From contig JAWKUA010000009.1 in assembly GCA_041398785.1 (NCBI GenBank), positions 62,001-126,000 of the forward strand: a stretch of 64,000 nucleotides of DNA, in the 5' to 3' direction. The DNA comes from Planctomycetaceae bacterium (GTDB lineage Bacteria > Planctomycetota > Planctomycetia > Planctomycetales > Planctomycetaceae). Below the pieces are notes generated by a model, which worked only from the letters and a program-made list of their open reading frames with translations, was not told the DNA's origin and ran no database searches. The position numbers and the translations under genes were made by a program. Shown here piece by piece: positions 53,841 to 62,000 of this stretch (its first letter is position 1; every line of letters starts with the position of its first letter).

Positions 53841-55748
53841 CTACGCGAACAGGGAATCGCGGGAAGCATCGTGCTGCAGCAGATTCCGTCGCGCCACAAA
53901 CTGTGCTCGTTCGGCCGCCGCCTGGACTCGGGCGACGTACGAACTGAAGTCCGTCGGCGATTCGTCATCCGGACCCGCGTCTCGAACGATCGCGCTGGCC
54001 AGCCATTGTCCGTAGCGCTGCAGCAGCGAGTCTTCCGCCGACACAAACGTCTGTGCCGATCCGGGGTCACCCTGGCGGGCACAGCGGCCGATCAATTGCC
54101 GATCCATGCGGCCCGACAACTGACATTCGGCGACGATCACGTGCAGACCGCCGTGTTCGCGAACAGCGGGATCCAAAGCGATGTCCGTACCGCGCCCGGC
54201 AAGGTTCGTCGCGATCGTGACCGAACGGCTGCGACCGGCCCTGGCGACGACGTCCGCTTCCTCAGCCGATTGCAGGCCGTTGAGAAGTTCATGCGGGATA
54301 CCGCAGTCGTCCAGCAGTCGTGCCAGAATTTCGCTGTCGACGATGGAACGCGTGCCGACCAGCACCGGCCTTCCGGAAGCGACCTGCTCGGCAACGCTGT
54401 TTCGAATCGCATCGCGTTTCGCGTCGGCCGTCGCGAAGAATCGCGTCGGCAGCAGAACACGCGCTGACGGAACTCGCAGCGGGATCGCCGCCACGGCTTT
54501 TCCGTAGACGGCAGCGAATTCCTGTTCGCAGCCGATGGCTGTGCCCGTCATGCCGCACAGGTTGCGGTACAGTCGAAAGAACCGCTGCCGCGTGATGCGG
54601 GCCGCAGCTTCCTTCTCCGCCGAAACGGGCAGACCTTCCCGGGCCTCGATCGCCTGGTGAAGCCCGTCCTGCCAGGAACGGTCTTCGAAAATGCGCCCCG
54701 TCGATTCATCCACGATCCGTACTTCGTCATCAGCGACCACATAATGCACGTGACGCCGAAACAGATATCTGGCTCTCAAAGCCTGTTCCACGTATTGCGT
54801 CCATGGCCGCAGCAGGTGCGCCGACGGGATGGCGACATCATCCTGGTAACAGCGCGTCAGGCCCGTTTCCGTCAGAGCGACATGACCACTGGCCGGATCG
54901 ATCCGGAAGTGAACGGGCTGTTCAAGCTGACCGACGAAATCACAGGCCGCTCGATGGACCGATTCATCCGGCGCCGGACCTGTGGACGCGATGCTGAGCA
55001 CCAGCGGAGAACCCGCGTCGTCAATCAGGACACTGTCGGCTTCGTCAACAATGCAGAACACCAGACCGCGCTGCATCGTGCGGCGCTGGTCGGGATCGGG
55101 ATTGTTCAGACGCCGCAATACGCCGCTGCCGAGTTCCCCGCCGGCTTCCTGACGCAGCGTCAACTGGTCCCGCAGATAGTCGAACCCGTATTCGTTGCCG
55201 GTGGCATACGTCACGTCACAGTCGTACGCCGGACGTTTCTGAGCCGCCTCAACGCGTTCCGGCAGCAGCCCGGCCGTCATCTGCAGCGCTGCCAGAACAG
55301 GCGTCGCCAGCCGGCAATCGCGTTCGGCCAGGTACGCGTTCGGCGTGGCGACATGAACACCCAGACCAGCCAGAGCAAGATGCGTGGCGACAGCGATCGC
55401 GACGTAGGTCTTGCCTTCTCCGGTCTGCATCTGAGCAACCCGGCCGCGCGTGAGTTCCACAGCAGCCTGAATCTGAACATCGTACAACTGAACATTGTGA
55501 CTGCGTCGCAGTGCTTCGGTGGCAAGCGCCAGCCCGGCAATCAGGATTTCCGGACGCGTCACGGACTGATCTCCGGACAGCTCACTTCGCAGCCGGTTCG
55601 CTTCGTCAATCAGTTCATCTGCGGCGGCATGCCGCGCCAGCGACTCAGCGCGTTCGCGGATTTCCGCAACCAGTTGCTCAACCGATGGCTCCGACGTGGA
55701 GCGCCGTCGCGATGCGGTTTTCGGTGACGTTTTCGTTGCGGGCAACAT
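53841..55748 (-). CDS. Accessory SecA-like ATPase, short form
   Basis: The protein has 635 residues, about 200 to 300 shorter than housekeeping SecA. The two nucleotide-binding folds and the preprotein cross-linking part are present: LYDVQIQAAVEL, Walker A MQTGEGKT (107-114), THLALAGLGVHVATPNAYLA, YATGNEYGFDYLRDQL, DEAD box IVDEADSVLIDDA (235-238), FFRLYRNLCGMTGTA, ATNLAGRGTDIAL and the arginine finger region GRCARQGDPGSAQTF. The helical wing, much of the C-terminal scaffold and the zinc-binding tail are missing. It should be an ATP-driven motor for a subset of exported proteins. It sits between a LEPR-type giant gene and a TolC-type gene on the same strand, which points to a dedicated export role; that is inference. 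Confidence 0.85.
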   Translation of the reverse strand: MLPATKTSPKTASRRRSTSEPSVEQLVAEIRERAESLARHAAADELIDEANRLRSELSGDQSVTRPEILIAGLALATEALRRSHNVQLYDVQIQAAVELTRGRVAQMQTGEGKTYVAIAVATHLALAGLGVHVATPNAYLAERDCRLATPVLAALQMTAGLLPERVEAAQKRPAYDCDVTYATGNEYGFDYLRDQLTLRQEAGGELGSGVLRRLNNPDPDQRRTMQRGLVFCIVDEADSVLIDDAGSPLVLSIASTGPAPDESVHRAACDFVGQLEQPVHFRIDPASGHVALTETGLTRCYQDDVAIPSAHLLRPWTQYVEQALRARYLFRRHVHYVVADDEVRIVDESTGRIFEDRSWQDGLHQAIEAREGLPVSAEKEAAARITRQRFFRLYRNLCGMTGTAIGCEQEFAAVYGKAVAAIPLRVPSARVLLPTRFFATADAKRDAIRNSVAEQVASGRPVLVGTRSIVDSEILARLLDDCGIPHELLNGLQSAEEADVVARAGRSRSVTIATNLAGRGTDIALDPAVREHGGLHVIVAECQLSGRMDRQLIGRCARQGDPGSAQTFVSAEDSLLQRYGQWLASAIVRDAGPDDESPTDFSSYVARVQAAAERAQFVARRNLLQHDASRDSLFA

Positions 55749-55861
55749 GACACGTTCGCTTGTACTTCGGTTTCATTGCTGACGGTATGAGTTCGATTCT
55801 GTGGTGGACGGCGACACAGCACAGCACGAGAGATTTCGCTGAACCGCCATCCCCGCTCACG

Positions 55862-55990
55862 CCGTCATTCCCGCGAAGGCGTTCCGTCATTCCCGCGAAG
55901 GCGGGAACCCAGCGGAACGGAAACAGCTCGCAAAAGAACCACGACGGGGTCAACAGCGTGCCCGCATGCGCGGGAATGACGGGAATGACG
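55862..55990. repeat. REP-like repeat cluster
   Basis: CCGTCATTCCCGCGAAGGCG occurs twice in tandem (from 55862 and 55884), the second followed by GGAACCCAGCGG. At 55961-55990 CCCGCATGCGCGGGAATGAC is followed by GGGAATGACG, in the opposite sense. The same family occurs at 15583-15612. Repeats with the core GTCATTCCCGCG are widespread in bacterial genomes. They fill the gap between the tolC-like gene and the secA-like gene; the gap holds no gene. Confidence 0.8.
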
Positions 55991-55995
55991 TCAAG

Positions 55996-58539
55996 TTACT
56001 CTTCGGCAGGCAGAATCGTGGTTTCGCCATCGGTGACCGTTTGCAGACGCCCGTCCATCCACCGCTGTTCGGATTCCGGAACGTCCGGAAGTGAGTGGCG
56101 GCTTCTCAGCAGCGTGCCTTGTTCCTTTTTCAGCCGCACCAGAGCCACCGCGTGGTCCGCCAGAGCCTGAGCAAAAGCGCTTTCTTCGTCGGCCAGCCGT
56201 TCGTAGGCGGCCAGCAGGTCTTCCAGCAGCAGCGTGGCGGAATCTTCCACCATCGGCAGCACGTCGAAGCGGTCCTGCAGGTATTCGGCTTCGTCCCGAG
56301 CGGCGGACATCGCCTGGTACCGGCTTTGAACTTCGGAAAACGCGGTGGCGACTTCGCGGCGGGCGATTTCCACATCAGTCAGCGACTTTTCGACCGTCGC
56401 GCGATAGACGTTGATGGCTCGCCGCAGTTCCCACTGCCGCTGTTCGTAGCGGGCTCGAGCAGCGCGATTGCCGATCGGGACTTCAAATTCCAGGCCGACG
56501 GTATAGCCCGGACGGTTGTCCGTGAACTGGTTCGAGTACGCGGTCCCCAGTTCATCGAAGCCTGCCAGGTCGGCGACGTAGGCGGTTACGATCAGATCCA
56601 GTTGCGGCAGCAGTTCGTTCTGGCTGACTCCCAGGCGAACGCCGGCCGCGCGCATCCGGCGAATGGCTTCCGAAATATCCGGCCGATTCATCAGCGCGTA
56701 TTGCAGCGACTCCCGCAGCGGAGACGGGTCGCTGACCATGCCGGGAGCTTCCAGCGGCAGCAGTTCGGTCTGTCCGACATTCAGCATTCCCGGTGAATTC
56801 ACCAGCAGTCGAAGCTGTGATTCCGCGTCGCGAATTCGTGCGAACGAACGCTGGATGCGCGACTGAGCCTGCGCGACGGCAGCTTTGGCTCGCAAAATCT
56901 GGCGAGGAACGGTGTCAACCTGATTGCGGCCTTCCAGTGTTCGCAGAACTCGCTGAGCCGACTGCAGAAGTTTCTGCCGCTGAAAAAACTCCGCTCGCGC
57001 GCGATACAGCGTCCAGTAGGTTTCGGTCACTTTCAGCAGATGATCCTGCAGCGACCCGACGACATCGTCTTCCGACGCGTTGGCCGCGATTCGGGCCAGC
57101 ACGATTTCACTCTGATTCACCGCCTGTCCGGCTCCGTCCAGCAGCGGCTGACGATAGCTGAGTTCCAGTCGCGCGGTCGCCTGATGCGGCGGTACAAAGA
57201 ACTGCGAGTTCTGTGTTTCGTGACCCAGTTTCTGAGCCACCGAAAACTCACCGCCCTGCAGGTTCTTCTGGCGGATGCCGGCGGCGAAGTTGAATTTCTC
57301 GTCAAGCAGCCGTGTCTGGCCGTTCGGTCCCAGCGTCAGCGTATTGCCGACCGGATCGTTCAGGTTGCTGTACACGCCGCTCAGAAATGTCGACCAGTCG
57401 AAGTTGGCGACTTCCTGTCCGATAACGCGATACAGCACTTCCGGTTCAGCCTTGATCGCCAGCACCTGCGGCGAATACAGCAGCGCATCCTGCAGCAGCA
57501 TGGACATGTCGACGGGCAGCGTTGACGAAGTCAGCCCCGTTCCGGACCGCACGGCGTTGTCCCACCACGGCGAATACGTCGCGGGAACCTGCGGCACCGT
57601 TGGGATGGCAACCGACGTCACGGCCGAATCGCCCGCCGCGTCGGCTCGCTGCGTGTAGGGCGAAATCCACATCGCGGCATCGCTTTCCACGGTCGCTCGA
57701 AAACGAGACAGACCCGGGCCCGCCGTGAATACGGAGTGCCCATACGAAATCTGACTTGAAGCCGGCTGACGTCGAATCGGTCCCGGTGCCGACGATGCCT
57801 CGACGGCGGACGACGAAACCGACGACGGTGCAACCGGGTGTGAAATTGCACGCTGATGCAAAAGTGGCGGGGCGTAGCGACCCGAATACGTTGGCGAAAA
57901 CTGCGGCGGCGGTTCCTGAAGTGTCGGCTGCTGTGACTGACCGCGGACTGCGGACGTCGTGGTCAGCACGGCCAATTGCGATGGATCTGACGACGCCGAA
58001 AAGAAATTCTCCGCACCGATCGACGGATCATCCGACGCCGGTGAAATCAGCGTCGTGGACGCCGGCGAATTCCAGGTAAATCCGTGACCCGTGAAACCGT
58101 GGCCGGTTGCACGGATGGGTGGTTGTGACGCTGTCGAACCGGTTCCGTTTTGAAACGTGGCCGTTCGAACATTGACCCCGCCGCTACCGGTTGTCTGATC
58201 GCGGCGCTGCGGTTGGCGTTGAACGGAAGCCGCAGTCTTGCCGCTGTAGAACGACGGAGCCTGAAGTTCCGCCCGAGGTGGTGCGTGGCCGAACTGAGGC
58301 GGCTGCAGTCGAATGAAGGAGGCATTGCCGGCAGCCTGGCCGATGTCGTCGACGGCGCGCAGATCGTCCGCAACAGCAAGCAGGACGAGCGTCGCGGCGA
58401 GGCACACGCTTCCCGCGGCAAGCAGCGCGCGCACGCCTGACGACTGCCGCATGTTCGTCAGCAATCCGTCGCGGAGTCGCGCGCGGGCTGTCGGCCGGCT
58501 GTCGCTGTCGCACGACAAACTGTTTGAACCGTCTCCCAT
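55996..58539 (-). CDS. TolC-family outer membrane channel protein with long N-terminal extension
   Basis: The protein has 847 residues from the ATG at 58539; an ATG at 58452 (MRQSSGVRALLAAGSVCLAA) gives a typical signal peptide directly and may be the true start. About 60-360 (from 58539) is a long, low-complexity Ser/Pro/Gln-rich region not found in usual TolC proteins. From about 380 on comes the outer-membrane efflux protein domain: FDWSTFLSGVYSNLND, LELSYRQPLLDGAGQAVNQS, long coiled-coil helices (RQILRAKAAVAQAQSRIQRS), then the second half repeat LGVSQNELLPQLDLIVTAYV, GYTVGLEFEVPIGNRAARAR and VEIARREVATAFSEVQSRYQ. It would form the trimeric exit duct in the outer membrane. No HlyD or ABC transporter gene is inside the window. 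Confidence 0.85.
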   Translation of the reverse strand: MGDGSNSLSCDSDSRPTARARLRDGLLTNMRQSSGVRALLAAGSVCLAATLVLLAVADDLRAVDDIGQAAGNASFIRLQPPQFGHAPPRAELQAPSFYSGKTAASVQRQPQRRDQTTGSGGVNVRTATFQNGTGSTASQPPIRATGHGFTGHGFTWNSPASTTLISPASDDPSIGAENFFSASSDPSQLAVLTTTSAVRGQSQQPTLQEPPPQFSPTYSGRYAPPLLHQRAISHPVAPSSVSSSAVEASSAPGPIRRQPASSQISYGHSVFTAGPGLSRFRATVESDAAMWISPYTQRADAAGDSAVTSVAIPTVPQVPATYSPWWDNAVRSGTGLTSSTLPVDMSMLLQDALLYSPQVLAIKAEPEVLYRVIGQEVANFDWSTFLSGVYSNLNDPVGNTLTLGPNGQTRLLDEKFNFAAGIRQKNLQGGEFSVAQKLGHETQNSQFFVPPHQATARLELSYRQPLLDGAGQAVNQSEIVLARIAANASEDDVVGSLQDHLLKVTETYWTLYRARAEFFQRQKLLQSAQRVLRTLEGRNQVDTVPRQILRAKAAVAQAQSRIQRSFARIRDAESQLRLLVNSPGMLNVGQTELLPLEAPGMVSDPSPLRESLQYALMNRPDISEAIRRMRAAGVRLGVSQNELLPQLDLIVTAYVADLAGFDELGTAYSNQFTDNRPGYTVGLEFEVPIGNRAARARYEQRQWELRRAINVYRATVEKSLTDVEIARREVATAFSEVQSRYQAMSAARDEAEYLQDRFDVLPMVEDSATLLLEDLLAAYERLADEESAFAQALADHAVALVRLKKEQGTLLRSRHSLPDVPESEQRWMDGRLQTVTDGETTILPAEE

Positions 58540-59030
58540 GCCGCCCACATGAAGTTTCAAGGATACGTGATTCCGATCGGGGTGCGGTCCGGCGTCATCC
58601 CGCCAGACGCGACGCGCACAAATCGCGCAGATCGTTCCCATTCGGACATTCGTCACAATCGAACCGCAGGAACCAGAAAATCCGGCGCGGTGCGCTGAGG
58701 TCGCGGGCGCTTGCGGGTTTTTCCGACCGGAAGAACCCAGCCGCGCTGAGTGAAATCCCTCGCGCAGCGCGCCGACGGAGCGTCTCCGCCGCGGGTCTTC
58801 AATGGTCGCAACAGATCTGCCGATGGCGACGTGTTGCCGGATTACATCGTGTCGGAACCTTCGGAAATATCATCCGCGCTCGGACCGAAGGGTGAAATGA
58901 GTTCACAACGCGGACCGTGGCCTAGCTTTGAATCGTGGAAAACCGGTTTGCCTGCGCGCCCGGCGCACAGACGGTCCGGACCTTTCCCGCCGGCCAACTC
59001 AAAAACGGTCCTGCCACCAATGTGACCCTG
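58540..59030. other. Divergent intergenic region, no gene seen
   Basis: This is 491 bases between the TolC-like gene (-) and the DUF4347 giant gene (+). It must hold both promoters. I see no repeat, RNA gene or protein-like frame and no strong ribosome binding site before the ATG at 59031. Confidence 0.5.
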
Positions 59031-62000
59031 ATGACTCGTACGTTTCGCAACCTGCCCGGTCGCTGTCGACTTGCCGTCGATCAGTTGCTGCACGCGCTGC
59101 GAAGTGAGCCTGTGTGCCGCATCGGTGACTGGGGCACCGGAAGCGTCCAGATTCTGACGCTGGAACATCGCATCCTGATGAGCGCGTCACCAGCGGCTGT
59201 CGTGGCCGCCGACGCGATCCCGGCCGCGGGCGACGCGCAGGTCACCGATGCAGCGGGAATGGAGGAAGCTGTCTGGTCGGCGGAGTTCGGTTCCTTTGAA
59301 CAGGACGCCGCGCTGCCAACGGACTTCGATTTCGCCGAAGAGACCGACGCAGTTCGCGGCGTGGAACTGGTAGTGATCGATCCGGCGACGGAAGACTACC
59401 AGCAGCTTGTCGCCGACCTGACGACTCAAACCGAGCGCGTGTTTGAAATCCTGATTCTGGATCCTCACAGCGACGGCATCGCCCAGATCACCGACGCCGT
59501 TTCGCGGCTAAGCGACATTTCCGCGATTCACATCGTGTCTCACGGCGAAGACGGCGAGATCTTGCTGGGCACCAGTGTGCTGAGCCGGCGGACATTCGAT
59601 CGCTACGCGGCGGAGATCCTGACGTGGCAGAATTCGCTGACGTCCGACGCGGACGTGCTGATTTATGGCTGCGATCTGGCCGCCAGTGAATCGGGACGCG
59701 AACTCGCCGCGGTCCTGAATTCACTGACCGGCGCGGACATCGCAGCCAGCGACGACGACACCGGACACGCCGTGTTTGGTGCCGACTGGCAACTGGAATA
59801 CACCGTCGGCAGCATTCAGACTGACATCGCCTTTTCCGAGGCGGTGCAGAACGAATGGATGCATGTTCTGAACGTTTCCGTCGACGCCACCAGCACGGGA
59901 ACGGCCGCTGGCGGTTCTTCATCGGTCACGGTTTCTCACACAACCTCCGGCACGAATCGTCTGATGCTGGTGGGCATCAGTTTCGGTCGCGACGACGGAG
60001 AAACCGTCAGTTCAGTCACGTGGAACGGCACGAGCCTGACGCGAGTGGGTTTCGCTGAACACACCGATTCCGATCGTTCGCGAGTGGAAATCTGGTCTCT
60101 GGTCGCTCCGCAAACGGGTACTCACGACGTCATCGTCAACTTCAGCGGCTCCAGTCATGAAGGAGCCACCGTCGGCGTCATGACGTTTACCGACGTGGAC
60201 CAGGTCAATCCGCTGGGCACGCTGGCTGCGGCACAGGGGCAGTCGACGTCGTCTTCGGTCACGGTTTCGTCGGCAGTCGGTGAGACCGTTTTCGGTATCG
60301 TCGCATTCGACGACACCAACAACCTGAATCTGGTGCCCACGAGCGGTCAGGACGAACGCTGGGATTTGTTCCGACAAACCGCGAACGGGGCAGGCGGAAT
60401 CCAGACGGGAGCCGCATCGGTCACAAATTCCTGGTCGTCGGGAAGCAATACTCGCTGGGCGGCTGCTGGAGTGTCCATCCGGCCGTCATCGGTGATATTC
60501 GATGTCACGGGCGAATTTCTCGTCAACCAGACGACGTCGGATAATCAGGTCACATCAGCGGAAACTCGCGGAAGTCAGCAGGCTGTTTCCGCGGATTCGA
60601 ACGGAAACTACGTCGTGGTGTGGTCGTCGAATCAGGCCACCGGCGCTGACGGGACGGGCTACGGAGTGCTCGCTCGTGTGTTTGACGCGCACGGCAATCC
60701 GCTGACGAACGAGTTTCAGGTGAACACCGCCACGACGGGCGATCAGGATTCGGCGCGAGTCGCGTTCGCGGACGACGGCACGTTCGTCGTCACCTGGACG
60801 ACCGAAGCGGCCGGCAGCAAGGACATCCGCTTTCGTAAGTTCTCCGCGGACGGCACGGCACTCACCGCGGAATTGTCGGCGAATTCCACGACGACGGGGG
60901 CGCAGTGGAATTCCGTCATCGCAATGGATCGTGCGACCGGTGACTTTGTTCTGGCATGGCAGGGCGAGGGACCCGGCGACGCATCTTCGATCTTCTTCCG
61001 CAGGTTCAGCGCCAATGGTGCCGCGAAGGATGCGGCCGACAGAATCGCAACTCCCGCGGGCGTTGGTGCGGAGATCGATCCGGCCATCGCAATGCTGACC
61101 GGCGGCAAGTTTGTGATTGCCTGGGAACGATCCGACAACGATCACATCTACTTCCAGCGTTTTGCCGCAGATGGCTCGAAGCTTGGTGGCGAAACACAGA
61201 TCGACAATGGTCTGGCGACCAGCACAGGACTCGCTGTCGCTGCAGACGCAAGTGGCGGTTTTACGTTTGTCTACCGCGAAGAAGTCATCCTGCCCGGTGT
61301 CTGGCGGCGCGGCTACAACGAAGACGGATCGCAGAACTACACCTGGGCACAGATTTCGCTCGGCGACGCATCCAGCGCATCGATCGCGATGGCGGCGGAC
61401 GGGTCGTATGTCGTCACCTGGCAAAAGACCAGCGACGGGTTGGATGTCTTCGCACGCAAAGGCAACGCGGACGGCAGTTTCAACGGCGGCACATTTCAGG
61501 TGAACCAGACCAGCACGGGCGCTCAGTCGATGGCGTCCGTGGCGGTTTCCGACACTGACAATTTTGTCGTCGTCTGGAGCGGCAGCGGCACCGCTGACGC
61601 AGACGGGGTCTATGCCAGGCAGTTCGGGTCACCGGCAGTCACGGCAAATGACGACGACTATTCGACAACAGAAAACACGGTGCTGAACATTTCCGCGGCT
61701 GGAGTCCTGTCCAACGATACTCAGGGTCCGCCGCCGGTCGCGGGAAACACGCTGGGATACAACGCGGCGTCCGATACCAACGGCGACGATGTCTGGGACA
61801 ACGGTACGGGAACCAGCGGCTTCGACTGGGACTTCAGCGGCGGCGGTGTCACCTACACGACGACGCCCACGACAACCAACAGCAACATCAGCGCGGCGTG
61901 GGTGTTTGACGGCACGGGCGGCGGGTTCACCGATGCGTTTGAATCCATCGCAGGAAATCCGACCGACGATCCCGCCAGCTTTGAAATCTGGTTCAATCCA

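Noticed and set aside
58660..59030. Possible small gene before the DUF4347 protein
   Set aside because: Plus-strand frames here are short, overlap one another and have no ribosome binding site or protein-like composition.
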